NCBI GenBank assembly: GCA_965198725.1
Contig: CBDAPX010000001.1
Location: forward strand, 1,798,001 to 1,862,000
Reading direction: 5' to 3'
Length of the DNA stretch: 64,000 nt
Source of the DNA: CBDAPX01 sp965198725
GTDB taxonomy: Bacteria > Pseudomonadota > Alphaproteobacteria > Rhodobacterales > Rhodobacteraceae
The first letter of the stretch is position 1, and each line of letters starts with the position of its first letter. Shown in pieces: positions 17,155 to 25,786 of the stretch. The translations under genes and the position numbers were made by a program. The notes below the pieces were generated by a model. The model made no database searches, was not told where the DNA came from, and worked only from the letters and a program-made list of their open reading frames with translations.

Positions 17155-17931
17155 ATGAAAAAACCCAAATGGGTGGTGGAAAAAGAGCAGGCCAAACGCG
17201 CCGCGGCGGCCGAAACGGTTTGGCTCTTTGGTCTGCATGCGGTGCGCGATGCATTGATGAACCCAGCCCGCGAAAAACTGAAGCTGATTGTCACCCGCAA
17301 TGCGCATGACAAGCTGGCCGATGCGGTGGCGGCCTCGGGCATGACGCCCGAGATGGTGGATGCGCGCAAGTTCACGGCACCGATTGATCCCGGCTCTGTT
17401 CATCAGGGGGCCGCGTTAGAGGTCAAACCGCTCGATTGGGGGAAACTGGCGGATGTGGCGATTGGGGATGTGACACCACGTCTGATCCTGCTCGACCGGG
17501 TGACGGACCCGCACAATGTGGGTGCGATCCTGCGGTCGGCAGAAGTTTTGGGGGCCAGTGCCGTGATCGGTACGCGGCATCATTCGGCTCCGGAAACTGG
17601 TGCGCTGGCGAAAACAGCTAGCGGTGCCTTGGAAAGGCAGCCCTACCTGCGGGTCCGCAGCCTGGCCGATTGCATCGTTGAATTGCAATGGATGGGATAT
17701 CTGGTTCTTGGCCTTGATGGCGAGGCGGAGGACACAATCGAAACCGCCTTGGTGGACCGGTTTGATCGACCGGTTGCGCTGGTTCTGGGGGCAGAGGGGC
17801 CCGGTTTGCGCCAAAAAACCAAGGAAACCGTGGATCAATTGGTTAAAATCGACTTTGCTCGCGGTTTTGGATCGCTCAACGTCTCAAATGCTGCGGCAAT
17901 TGCCCTATATGCGTCTCAACCCAAGACGTAG
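17155..17931 (+). CDS. rlmB: TrmH-family 2'-O-ribose methyltransferase (RlmB type)
   Basis: 258-residue SpoU/TrmH methyltransferase with an N-terminal L30e-like substrate-binding part (VWLFGLHAVRDALMNP onwards) and the SPOUT knot motifs. These are LDRVTDPHNVGAILRSAEV (motif 1), LVLGAEGPGLR (motif 2) and GSLNVSNAAAIALY (motif 3). RlmB methylates G2251 of 23S rRNA; RlmB versus a close paralogue cannot be settled here. The start at 17155 has AAGAGGTCAAGG before it. Confidence 0.88.
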   Translation: MKKPKWVVEKEQAKRAAAAETVWLFGLHAVRDALMNPAREKLKLIVTRNAHDKLADAVAASGMTPEMVDARKFTAPIDPGSVHQGAALEVKPLDWGKLADVAIGDVTPRLILLDRVTDPHNVGAILRSAEVLGASAVIGTRHHSAPETGALAKTASGALERQPYLRVRSLADCIVELQWMGYLVLGLDGEAEDTIETALVDRFDRPVALVLGAEGPGLRQKTKETVDQLVKIDFARGFGSLNVSNAAAIALYASQPKT

Positions 17932-17940
17932 GAGGCGGTC

Positions 17941-18246
17941 ATCGGCTATCCGACCAAAATCACGACCTGCTGTTATTGCGGCACACGCGCAGCCCTGGTT
18001 CTGAAAGGAACCGAGCATCACGAATTGGCCTGTTCCTCTTGTGGTGCACCGCTGCATGACCTGAAAATGCTGCGCAAAGACAAGTCCGGAGACCGGGAAC
18101 TGGTCCAGCCCAGCCGCGTGCGCAGCGCCAAGCCGAAACCGGTGAAGTACAGCAAGCCCAAGAAATACAAAAAGAAAAAGCGTAAAAGCCTGTTCAAATC
18201 GGTGTTTGAAGAGGCCTTTGATGTGCTGGAAGACATCTTCGATTAG
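17941..18246 (+). CDS. Zinc-ribbon small basic protein with apparent ATC start
   Basis: About 101 residues. Two Cys pairs, CCYCG near residue 12 and CSSCG near residue 33, form a treble-clef or zinc-ribbon. A lysine-rich linker (KKYKKKKRK) and an acidic C terminus (FEEAFDVLEDIFD) follow. The frame is open from the rlmB stop, but no ATG, GTG or TTG precedes the first Cys pair. ATC 17941 stands 5 bases after GGAGG and is the best start; ATC 17959 is possible. The first ordinary candidate, TTG 18025, would delete the first Cys pair. The protein keeps family features, so it is probably expressed. Function unknown; a nucleic-acid-binding role is only a guess. Confidence 0.6.
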   Translation: MGYPTKITTCCYCGTRAALVLKGTEHHELACSSCGAPLHDLKMLRKDKSGDRELVQPSRVRSAKPKPVKYSKPKKYKKKKRKSLFKSVFEEAFDVLEDIFD

Positions 18247-18332
18247 AGCGCAACCGCTCACGTTTCAGTGCTTTGCCTTGTCCCAGAACCTTCCCTTGCC
18301 CAAGTTGGTGGCAAGAGAGAGGGGACGAGATC

Positions 18333-18779
18333 ATGAACCGCAGAACCGTTTTGACCGCGTTGGCGGCCACATCTGTCGTGCCGGGCTTTGCCCATGCTGC
18401 AACGCCCGAGGTCTTCACACGCGGGGGGCTGGCGATCAGTGGCTATGACCCGGTTGCTTATTTTACCGAGGCCAAACCCGTGAAAGGCAGCAGCGCGCAT
18501 TCCGTGATTTGGAATGGTGCCGAATGGCGGTTTGCGACGGCGCAAAACCGGGCGGCATTCGAAGCAGACCCCACCGCCTATGCGCCACAATACGGCGGAT
18601 ATTGCGCCTATGCTGTTGCGCGAAACTATACTGCCAAAACCGAGCCTGACGCGTGGCATATCGAAGACGGCAAGCTGTATCTGAATTATTCTCAACGGGT
18701 CCGACGGCTTTGGCGCCGCGATGTCCCGGGCGAGATCGCGCGGGGTGACGCGAACTGGTCAACGGTTCTGACGCGCTGA
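18333..18779 (+). CDS. YHS-domain exported protein
   Basis: 148-residue secreted protein. Signal peptide with a twin-Arg-like start (NRRTVLTALAATSVVPGFAHA), then a YHS domain: ISGYDPVAYFTEAKPVKGS, WRFATAQNRAAFEADP and YAPQYGGYCAYAVA. YHS domains often bind metal or sit in redox proteins. Ribosome site GAGAGGGGA precedes ATG 18333. Paralogues are common in marine Rhodobacteraceae, but no precise role is known. Confidence 0.85.
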   Translation: MNRRTVLTALAATSVVPGFAHAATPEVFTRGGLAISGYDPVAYFTEAKPVKGSSAHSVIWNGAEWRFATAQNRAAFEADPTAYAPQYGGYCAYAVARNYTAKTEPDAWHIEDGKLYLNYSQRVRRLWRRDVPGEIARGDANWSTVLTR

Positions 18780-18925
18780 TCGGCGAAATTTGGCCAATGC
18801 GGGCTACACAGGCTGATAACAGAACTGCGAGAGGCCTTTTCTCTGCCGCGAACATACCTACCTCAATTAAGACCGCAGGCCCGGAACTGCCCGCGGATAT
18901 TCACTGTCCCTCGTTCCACACTTAT

Positions 18926-18955
18926 GCCCAAGGCGCTTGCCTTGGGCTTTTTTTT
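18926..18955 (+). terminator. Strong intrinsic terminator
   Basis: Perfect nine-pair stem GCCCAAGGC / GCCTTGGGC, loop GCTT, followed by eight T. It lies 147 bases after the YHS gene, so it ends either a long 3' untranslated region or a separate short RNA starting in 18780-18900. Confidence 0.92.
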
Positions 18956-19005
18956 GCCCCGATCGATTGATAGCGTGGCGGCAAACAGGGCAGGGGCCAG
19001 ATGCA

Positions 19006-19476
19006 GTGACCGAGTATTCCGATCAACTTTTGAAGGATATCCTGACACGGACCAAACGCGTGGCCGTTGTAGGCGCGTCGGTAAACCCGGTTCGGCCCAG
19101 CTATTACGTGGCGCGGTATCTGGCCCTGAAGGGGTTTGAGGTGGTCCCGGTGAACCCGGGCCATGCCGGGGCCGAGATTTTTGGCCGGCGTGTGGTCGGT
19201 TCGTTGTCGGACATCGAAGGGCCGGTGGATATGGTCGACATTTTTCGGCGATCAGAGGCGGTGCCCCCGATTGTTGATGAAGCACTTGCGCTGTTTCCCG
19301 AGTTGCAGACAATTTGGATGCAGATTGGTGTCACGCATCCTCAAGCAGCGGCCAAGGCTGAGGCACGCGGTGTCACCGTTATTCAGGACCGGTGTCCGAA
19401 GATCGAATATCAACGGCTCTTTGGAGAGCTGCGTATGGGCGGGTTCGCCACCGGCGTGATTTCATCGAAATTGTGA
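19006..19476 (+). CDS. CoA-binding domain protein (YccU family)
   Basis: 156-residue Rossmann-fold CoA-binding protein, single domain. RVAVVGASVNPVRPSYYV gives the nucleotide loop, followed by VVPVNPGHAGAEIFG, the MVDIFRR strand and WMQIGVTHPQAA. Such stand-alone domains resemble the N-terminal part of succinyl-CoA synthetase alpha, but their function is unsettled. Starts at GTG 19006; reading further upstream would run into the terminator. Confidence 0.85.
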   Translation: MTEYSDQLLKDILTRTKRVAVVGASVNPVRPSYYVARYLALKGFEVVPVNPGHAGAEIFGRRVVGSLSDIEGPVDMVDIFRRSEAVPPIVDEALALFPELQTIWMQIGVTHPQAAAKAEARGVTVIQDRCPKIEYQRLFGELRMGGFATGVISSKL

Positions 19477-19524
19477 TGGCGGGACGCTGTTTCGGCTGCG
19501 CCGAAAGACGCCCCACCCGCCATC
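19475..19524. terminator. Bidirectional hairpin between convergent genes
   Basis: GATGGCGGG (19475-19483) pairs with CCCGCCATC (19516-19524) around an inner stem TTTCGGC / GCCGAAA. It begins within the stop codon of the CoA-binding gene and ends 5 bases before the hisE stop. No clear T run, so it may terminate or stabilise both transcripts. Confidence 0.6.
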
Positions 19525-19528
19525 CCAT

Positions 19529-19843
19529 TTACTTGGAACGGTTGGCTTTTTCCGCGATGCCGGATTGACCTTGGCGGCGGGCGAGTTCGTCTAGAACTGC
19601 TGACGGCTTCACGTCTCGTGCTTGCAGCATGACGAGCAAGTGAAAGAGAACATCTGCGGCCTCGGCTGTCAGGCCATCGCGATCGCCTTTGACGGCTTCG
19701 ATGATCGCCTCGACCGCTTCTTCGCCGAATTTCTCGGCGCATTTTTCTGGCCCTTGGGACAACAGTTTCGCGGTCCAGCTGCTGTCCGGGTCGGTCTCAG
19801 CACGTGCGGCGATGGTTTCGGCCAGTTGATCAAGAACATGCAT
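19529..19843 (-). CDS. hisE: Phosphoribosyl-ATP pyrophosphatase
   Basis: 104-residue all-alpha MazG-like enzyme of histidine synthesis step 2, making PR-AMP. Metal-binding acidic motif GEEAVEAIIEA with the following AEAADVLFHLLVML. Its ATG overlaps the hisF stop by one base (TGATG), so it is the last gene of the minus-strand his run. A longer frame extending to 20197 only shadows hisF. Confidence 0.95.
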   Translation of the reverse strand: MHVLDQLAETIAARAETDPDSSWTAKLLSQGPEKCAEKFGEEAVEAIIEAVKGDRDGLTAEAADVLFHLLVMLQARDVKPSAVLDELARRQGQSGIAEKANRSK

Positions 19844-20610
19844 CAAGCGTACTCCAGCCGCATCGGGATCCCAGCGGCGGCCATATGCTCTTTGGCCTCG
19901 CGGATGGTGAAATCCCCAAAGTGGAAGATAGAGGCGGCCAGAACGGCGCTGGCGCCGCCTTTGGTCACGCCTTCGACAAGGTGATCCAGTCTTCCGACCC
20001 CGCCCGACGCGATGACAGGCACATCGACAGCATCCGCAATCGCCTTGGTCAGGGGCAGGTTGAAACCGGCCCGTGTTCCATCGCGGTCCATGGAGGTGAG
20101 CAAAATCTCTCCGGCGCCTTTCGCCGTGACCGTCCGTGCGAATTCCACGGCATCGATGCCGGTGGGGCGACGCCCACCATGGGTGAAGATTTCCCAACGT
20201 CCGGGTTCGACGGTTTTGGCGTCAATGGCGCAGACGATGCATTGGCTGCCAAACTGATCGGCGGCTTCGGCGATGACATCCGGACGTGCGACCGCCGCGG
20301 AATTGAAGCTCACCTTATCGGCACCGGCCAACAGCAGGTCGCGCACGTCTTCGCGTGTGCGCACCCCGCCGCCAACGGTGAGCGGGATATAGCATTGCTC
20401 TGCCGTGCGCTGAACCAGATCAAACATGGTTCCGCGATTTTCGTGCGTGGCATGGATATCAAGGAAACAAAGCTCATCCGCGCCGGCCGCATCATAGGCT
20501 TTGGCCGCCTCGACCGGGTCACCTGCATCAATGAGATCAACGAAATTGATGCCTTTGACCACGCGGCCATCGGCGACATCGAGACAGGGGATGATACGGG
20601 TTTTCAACAT
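19843..20610 (-). CDS. hisF: Imidazole glycerol phosphate synthase cyclase subunit
   Basis: 255-residue (beta-alpha)8 barrel. Catalytic Asp11 in [11 protein letters not shown] and the second catalytic aspartate in CAIDAKTV. The two phosphate sites are seen in [10 protein letters not shown] and [10 protein letters not shown]. It uses ammonia channelled from HisH to turn PRFAR into IGP and AICAR. An opposing gene separates it from hisA. Confidence 0.97.
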   Translation of the reverse strand: MLKTRIIPCLDVADGRVVKGINFVDLIDAGDPVEAAKAYDAAGADELCFLDIHATHENRGTMFDLVQRTAEQCYIPLTVGGGVRTREDVRDLLLAGADKVSFNSAAVARPDVIAEAADQFGSQCIVCAIDAKTVEPGRWEIFTHGGRRPTGIDAVEFARTVTAKGAGEILLTSMDRDGTRAGFNLPLTKAIADAVDVPVIASGGVGRLDHLVEGVTKGGASAVLAASIFHFGDFTIREAKEHMAAAGIPMRLEYA

Positions 20611-20712
20611 GCGGCTTGCCTACACCGGTCAGTTGGAAAAACTCAAGAGCCAGAACCGGTTGGTTCCGCTTAGAAATGCGCTAAGGTGCCCGGGAATTTG
20701 ACGGAGGACATT

Positions 20713-21501
20713 ATGAAGTCGCTGAAACTCGGCTCGCGTACGTTTAAGCTGACACCACAAAGCAGCGATCTGAAATCGCTCAGCAGCTATAGCTATCAAC
20801 GCCATCAGGCGCTGAAAAAAGTGCACAAGACCATTCTGGCATCCTGGGATTGCCTGACACAGAAAAGAAACCCGGAACCCTATCCCACATCTATCACCGG
20901 TGGGCCGGTTTTGACATTTTATGATGCACCTGCATCCGGGTTTTCGTCGGAGTCTTTTGCCTGGGAACTGACACCGTCCGACAAGCGGGCCTTGCTCGAA
21001 GCGGCTCATGCGTTGGGGATCAAGTTGTTGAAGCAGACCGGAATTGGCGGTTTTGCGGAGTTGGACAAAACCATCACCGATCAGTTCGGAAGAGCAACGG
21101 TGAAATTTGATCTGGACAGTCTGTACCAAGATGACAAACCCAAATACCGGATGAGCTTTGAGGTCAAAATGCAGTATGCGCATTTCAAATTGGATACCTC
21201 ATCGCTGTTCAAATCAGGCGAGGTTTTCATATCTTTACCGGACGTTGTTTACATCACAGCCGATCGCACGCATCGGTGTCTGGGGGATGGGCGCGTCGAA
21301 GACATGAATGATTATTTGGCGCTTGCGCCGCACAATGTGCACAAATACGTCGTCAAGGCGCCGACCAAGGATGCGGCCGACTTGCGCAAACGGGACCGCA
21401 AAACAAAGGTTGATGAGCTTAAACGCAAGATCGCGGAACTGCGTAAAGATCTGGCCGAACAGCAAGGTGAAATAGAGGGTATTGGAACCGGCGAGGACTA
21501 A
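20713..21501 (+). CDS. Conserved-looking hypothetical with C-terminal coiled coil
   Basis: 262 residues, no signal peptide or membrane segment. The N-terminal part SLKLGSRTFKLTPQSSDLKSL is followed by a mixed alpha/beta body. The C-terminal 50 residues (RKRDRKTKVDELKRKIAELRKDLAEQQGEIEG, in two halves) form a heptad-rich charged coiled coil. ATG 20713 has GGAGGAC just upstream. It sits between hisA and hisF on the opposite strand; its stop is 3 bases from the hisA stop. I do not recognise the family. Confidence 0.75.
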   Translation: MKSLKLGSRTFKLTPQSSDLKSLSSYSYQRHQALKKVHKTILASWDCLTQKRNPEPYPTSITGGPVLTFYDAPASGFSSESFAWELTPSDKRALLEAAHALGIKLLKQTGIGGFAELDKTITDQFGRATVKFDLDSLYQDDKPKYRMSFEVKMQYAHFKLDTSSLFKSGEVFISLPDVVYITADRTHRCLGDGRVEDMNDYLALAPHNVHKYVVKAPTKDAADLRKRDRKTKVDELKRKIAELRKDLAEQQGEIEGIGTGED

Positions 21502-21504
21502 GCT

Positions 21505-22227
21505 TTAGCCACGCAGCACGTGCAAAGCCTCAGACAGATCGATGGCCCCGTCATAGAGGGCCCGTCCCGAGATCGCGCCATCCAATGACACGCCGCAATC
21601 ACGCAGGGCGATCAAGTCTGCGATGGAACTGACGCCGCCAGAGGCAATCACCGGGATGCTGACCGCCTGGGCAAGGGCGGCGGTGGCCTCGACATTCGGG
21701 CCTTTCATCGCGCCGTCGCGGTTGATGTCCGTGTAGATAATGGCCGCGACGCCCGCGTCTTCAAAAGAGCGTGCAAGGTCCGTCGCGTCGACATCGGTCT
21801 CTTCGGCCCAGCCTTTGGTCGCGACCTTGCCGCCGCGGGCATCAATGCCGACAGCCACTTGACCCGGAAAGGCGTGGGCCGCTTCACGGACCAAAGCGGG
21901 GTCTTCAACCGCGACCGTTCCAAGAATGACGCGGGCCAGACCCTTTGCCAGCCAGGTTTCAATTGTTTTCAGGTCGCGAATACCGCCACCCAGTTGTGCC
22001 GGCACATCACAGGCCGACAGAATGTCCTCGACAGGGGCGGCGTTGACGGGTTCGCCGGCAAAGGCGCCGTTCAAATCCACCAGATGCAGCCATTCGCAAC
22101 CGGCATCGACAAAGGCGCGCGCCTGCGCCGCCGGGTCGTCATTGAACACCGTGGCTTTATCCATGTCGCCGCGCAACAGGCGCACGGCCTGACCATCTTT
22201 CAAGTCAATCGCGGGATAGAGGATCAT
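21505..22227 (-). CDS. hisA: ProFAR isomerase
   Basis: 240-residue (beta-alpha)8 enzyme converting ProFAR to PRFAR in histidine synthesis. Catalytic Asp8 in [12 protein letters not shown] and the partner Asp in [13 protein letters not shown]. Phosphate-binding loops QLGGGIRD and IASGGVSS. Lies downstream of hisH with one opposing gene between them. Confidence 0.97.
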   Translation of the reverse strand: MILYPAIDLKDGQAVRLLRGDMDKATVFNDDPAAQARAFVDAGCEWLHLVDLNGAFAGEPVNAAPVEDILSACDVPAQLGGGIRDLKTIETWLAKGLARVILGTVAVEDPALVREAAHAFPGQVAVGIDARGGKVATKGWAEETDVDATDLARSFEDAGVAAIIYTDINRDGAMKGPNVEATAALAQAVSIPVIASGGVSSIADLIALRDCGVSLDGAISGRALYDGAIDLSEALHVLRG

Positions 22228-22361
22228 GACAGCGGTCCTTTGCTGATGTGTCGGCGGGGTTTTGCACGGGCGGCGGCGAATTGCAACGGAAGGCCGTTAG
22301 GTCATCCTTGCCACGCGCCGTCGCATCACGTCACACTGCACCCACATAGAGGAGGACAGCG

Positions 22362-22751
22362 ATGAAAAACCTGTTGGCGAGCGCGGTTGCAGCGCTTTCA
22401 ATGGCCGGTGCGGCTTGGGCAGCAGACCCCGTATTGGGCACATGGCAAACCGAGCCGGATGACGGCTCTTACGCATATATCGAGATGGCCGAATGCGGCG
22501 CGGCGATTTGTGGAACGATTGCCAAAACCTTTGATTCCAACGGTGAGTATGATTCCGGGAACAAAGGCAAGACACTGGTGATCGACATGGTTCCCGGTGG
22601 TGACGGCAGCTATAACGGCAGCGTATGGCGCCCGTCGAATGACAAGATCTACATCGGCAAAATGAGCCTCAACGGCAACACGCTGGCACTGCGTGGCTGT
22701 GTCGCCGGTGGTTTGATTTGTTCCAAACAAACATGGACGCGCGTGAACTGA
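22362..22751 (+). CDS. DUF2147 exported protein
   Basis: 129 residues. Signal peptide (LLASAVAALSMAGAAWA) and a DUF2147 domain: DPVLGTWQTEPDDG, YIEMAECGAAICGTI, ALRGCVAGGLICSKQTW. These small periplasmic proteins are widespread in proteobacteria and of unknown function. GAGGAGGACAGC precedes the ATG. Encoded on the opposite strand between hisH and hisA. Confidence 0.88.
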   Translation: MKNLLASAVAALSMAGAAWAADPVLGTWQTEPDDGSYAYIEMAECGAAICGTIAKTFDSNGEYDSGNKGKTLVIDMVPGGDGSYNGSVWRPSNDKIYIGKMSLNGNTLALRGCVAGGLICSKQTWTRVN

Positions 22752-22778
22752 TCGCGCGGAACGGCAGGCTTGGGCGCC

Positions 22779-23414
22779 TTAAGGTGCCCAAGTCAGGAAA
22801 TTAGCGATCATGCGTAGCCCGGTCGCCTGGCTCTTTTCCGGGTGGAACTGCATGCCGACCATTGTGTCCCGGCCGATCACGGCAGTGACATCGCCGGCAT
22901 AGTCCACATGCGCCAAAAGAGTTTGCCCATCCTCGACCTGAAATTGAAAGGAATGGACGAAATAGGCGTGATCGCCCGTTTCAATACCTTCAAAAACCGG
23001 GTGTGGCTGATCCAGAACCAGATCGTTCCAGCCCATATGGGGCACTTTCAATGATGCGTCCTTTGGGTCGATTTTCACGACTTCACCGGACACCCAATTC
23101 AGCCCTTCGGTATCGCTGTATTCCCGGCCCCAAGACGCCATCAACTGCATTCCGACGCAGATGCCAAGAAACGGGCGGCCCTTCACCTCAACCGCTTCGC
23201 GCAATGCATCAAAAACGCCGTGGCCCTTGAGGGCGGCGGCACAGGCCGGAAAAGCGCCATCGCCGGGCAGGACAATACGGTCGGCGCGCGCGACCAGATC
23301 GGCATCGGCGGTCACGACGACATCGCCCGCGTTCGTTTCTGCGGCCATCCGCTGAAACGCTTTTTCGGCGGAATGCAGGTTCCCGCTTTCATAATCGATA
23401 ATGACCGTCAGCAT
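22779..23414 (-). CDS. hisH: Imidazole glycerol phosphate synthase glutaminase subunit
   Basis: 211-residue class I glutamine amidotransferase that supplies ammonia to HisF. Nucleophile Cys86 in FLGICVGMQLM; His/Glu of the triad in MQFHPEKSQ. Starts MLTVIIDYESGNLHS as usual. Confidence 0.97.
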   Translation of the reverse strand: MLTVIIDYESGNLHSAEKAFQRMAAETNAGDVVVTADADLVARADRIVLPGDGAFPACAAALKGHGVFDALREAVEVKGRPFLGICVGMQLMASWGREYSDTEGLNWVSGEVVKIDPKDASLKVPHMGWNDLVLDQPHPVFEGIETGDHAYFVHSFQFQVEDGQTLLAHVDYAGDVTAVIGRDTMVGMQFHPEKSQATGLRMIANFLTWAP

Positions 23415-23452
23415 GTATAGGTCCTTCAGAAAGTCGTCGAAGTTAAGCGCGG

Positions 23453-24040
23453 TTAAAGCGCGCCCTTTGTGGAGGGTACCGCATCCGATTTGCGTGGATC
23501 GGTTTCAACGGCGCTGCGCAGGGCGCGTGCGACCGCTTTGAAAGCGGCCTCGGCAATGTGGTGGCTGTTAAAGCCATGGATCTGATCCACATGCAGCGTG
23601 ATACCGCCATGGGTGCTGAACGCCTGAAAGAATTCGCGCACCAGTTCGGTGTCAAAGCTGCCGATCTTGGGCGTGGGCAGGGTGACGTTCCAGATCAGGA
23701 AGGGACGGGCCGACAAATCCAGTGCGGCGCGGACCTGTGCGTCGTCCATGGGCAGGTGGCATTCGCCGTAGCGACGGATGCCCCGCTTGTCCCCCAGTGC
23801 TTCGGCCAATGCCTGTCCCAGTGCGATCCCCGTATCCTCGACCGTGTGGTGGTCATCGATATGATAATCCCCCTTGGCCCGGATGGTCATGTCGATGAGG
23901 GAATGGCGCGCCAATTGATCCAGCATATGGTCAAAGAACCCGACGCCCGTCTGGTTGTCATACTGACCGGTGCCGTCCAAGTTAATCTCGACCGAGATGT
24001 CCGTTTCGGCGGTTTTGCGGCTGATAGTGGCGCTGCGCAT
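23453..24040 (-). CDS. hisB: Imidazoleglycerol-phosphate dehydratase
   Basis: 195-residue monofunctional dehydratase of histidine synthesis step 6. Metal-binding motifs [21 protein letters not shown] and [11 protein letters not shown]. The start at 24040 ([13 protein letters not shown]) is standard; a frame running to 24253 has no family support. First gene of the minus-strand his run, followed 38 bases later by hisH. Confidence 0.97.
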   Translation of the reverse strand: MRSATISRKTAETDISVEINLDGTGQYDNQTGVGFFDHMLDQLARHSLIDMTIRAKGDYHIDDHHTVEDTGIALGQALAEALGDKRGIRRYGECHLPMDDAQVRAALDLSARPFLIWNVTLPTPKIGSFDTELVREFFQAFSTHGGITLHVDQIHGFNSHHIAEAAFKAVARALRSAVETDPRKSDAVPSTKGAL

Positions 24041-24206
24041 CGCGTATCCCTTTGATTGCTCCGCGCTTATAGGCGGCCTGGCGGCGGCTTCCAAGTGCGG
24101 AGCGCGCGGCGATTGTGATCTGTGGCCCACCCGCAGCAGCCGGACGGGGATTGCACCGGCGCGCGGGCCGTGCCAGCCTGCACAAAACCGTGCCTGAGGA
24201 ACCCTG

Positions 24207-24446
24207 ATGTCGACCTGCGTCTTTGTGCAAATCCGTTGCAAACCCGGAACCACTTATAAAGTGGCCGAAGATATCGCGCTGCGTGAAATCCATTCAGAGC
24301 TGTATTCCACCAGCGGTGAGTTCGACTTGCTGATGAAGCTTTACATCCCCGAGGGCGAGGATGTGGGCAAATTCATCAACGATCACTTGCTGCAGATCGA
24401 CAATATCGAACGGTCTCAGACCACCATGACTTTCAAGGTGTTCTAG
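24207..24446 (+). CDS. Stand-alone RAM-domain (AsnC/Lrp ligand-binding) protein
   Basis: 79 residues forming only the RAM effector-binding domain of Lrp/AsnC regulators, without a DNA-binding domain ([32 protein letters not shown]). Such stand-alone RAM proteins assemble into octamers and may sense amino acids. Divergent from hisB over 166 bases, so a link to amino-acid supply is conceivable but unproven. Confidence 0.88.
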   Translation: MSTCVFVQIRCKPGTTYKVAEDIALREIHSELYSTSGEFDLLMKLYIPEGEDVGKFINDHLLQIDNIERSQTTMTFKVF

Positions 24447-24451
24447 AAGGT

Positions 24452-25783
24452 CTAGTCGTCTGTCGCAGACAACATCCGTTGAAGTGCAAGGTACGATGAT
24501 TTCGGCGTGCGTTTGAGCGTGTCGAAATCGACATGCACCAAACCAAACCGCTTTTTATACCCAAGCGCCCATTCGTAATTGTCCAACAAAGACCAGCAGA
24601 AGTAGCCCTTCACAGGGGCACCTTCGGCCATGGCTTGGGTCACGGCGGCAAGGTGTTTGTTTAGATAATCAATCCGTTGCGGATCAGGCACCGCGCCATC
24701 AACAAGCACATCCGGGTTGGCCATGCCGTTTTCGGTGACGAAAATCGGGAGGTTTCCGGAATATTCCGTGGCTGTCCGTTTGAGGAATTTGTAAAGGCCT
24801 TCGGGGTAAATCTCCCACTCCATCTGGGTTTTGGGCAAGGGGCCATCGACCTCTTTATGCGCGGGCCATGGGCCATCGGCGGGGGCGATCAATTTGCGGG
24901 TATAGTAGTTGACGCCAACCCAATCGATAGGCGCGGAAATGGCGTCGAAATCGTCCTGCCAGCCGTGGGGCAAATGCGGCTCTAACCCGTTCAAGACATT
25001 GTCAGGGTAGGCTTTTTTGAACACCCCACCCATGAAGAAGCGGTTGTAGTATCCATCATACAGCGCCGCTGCCTCTGCTGCTTCGGCGCTGTCATCTGCG
25101 GGGTCCGCCCATTCGAGGTTGAACACCCCGCCAAGGTTCGACATGCCCAAGCCGCGCATCGTTTCGATGGCGCGCCCATGGGCGAGCAAGACGTGATGCA
25201 TGGCGCGGGCCGTGGCGCGGATATCGCGCATGCCCGGCGCATGGTGGCCTAGAAAATGGCTCAGCCAGCTGACGCACCACGGTTCATTGATGGGCGCCAC
25301 GCTGTACATCCGGTCGCCGATCCGGCCCATGATCACCTCGGTGAAATCGGCAAACCACCCGGCGATATCCCGGTTCCGCCAGCCGCCCAGATCGGCAAGC
25401 GGCGACGGCAGTTCCCAGTGATAGAGTGTGGCGCAAGGTTTCAGCCCCCGTTCGAGCAGTGCGTCGGTCAGACGGTCATAGAAATCCAGCCCGTCTTGGT
25501 TCACTGCGCCGCGGCCTTCTGGCAGCACGCGCGCCCAACTTGTCGAGAAGCGGTAGACATCGAAATTGGCATCCTGCAGCAGGTCCAGATCGTCCGCTAA
25601 GCGGTGATAGTGATCACACGCCAGATCGCCATGCTCTGCGCGGACCACGTTGCCCGGGGTGGCGGCAAACGTGTCCCAATGGGTTTTGCCTGCGCCGCCG
25701 AACCCATGCCCCTCGATTTGATAGGACGACGTGGCGGCCCCGAAAAGGAAATCTTTGGGGAAATCGGAGCGAGAGAATTTCAT
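24452..25783 (-). CDS. Beta-glucosidase, GH1
   Basis: 443-residue GH1 glycosidase, cytoplasmic (no signal peptide). Acid/base Glu in APINEPWCVSW and nucleophile Glu in IFVTENGMA. N terminus FLFGAATSSYQIEG is the GH1 signature. It begins 3 bases after the stop of the LacI regulator and so shares its transcript, tying beta-glucoside use to the alpha-glucoside operon next door. Confidence 0.95.
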   Translation of the reverse strand: MKFSRSDFPKDFLFGAATSSYQIEGHGFGGAGKTHWDTFAATPGNVVRAEHGDLACDHYHRLADDLDLLQDANFDVYRFSTSWARVLPEGRGAVNQDGLDFYDRLTDALLERGLKPCATLYHWELPSPLADLGGWRNRDIAGWFADFTEVIMGRIGDRMYSVAPINEPWCVSWLSHFLGHHAPGMRDIRATARAMHHVLLAHGRAIETMRGLGMSNLGGVFNLEWADPADDSAEAAEAAALYDGYYNRFFMGGVFKKAYPDNVLNGLEPHLPHGWQDDFDAISAPIDWVGVNYYTRKLIAPADGPWPAHKEVDGPLPKTQMEWEIYPEGLYKFLKRTATEYSGNLPIFVTENGMANPDVLVDGAVPDPQRIDYLNKHLAAVTQAMAEGAPVKGYFCWSLLDNYEWALGYKKRFGLVHVDFDTLKRTPKSSYLALQRMLSATDD

Positions 25784-25786
25784 GGT

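Noticed and set aside
18780..18955. 6S RNA, SRP RNA or tmRNA
   Set aside because: No recognised core motifs of any of the three; kept only as a possible unassigned RNA.
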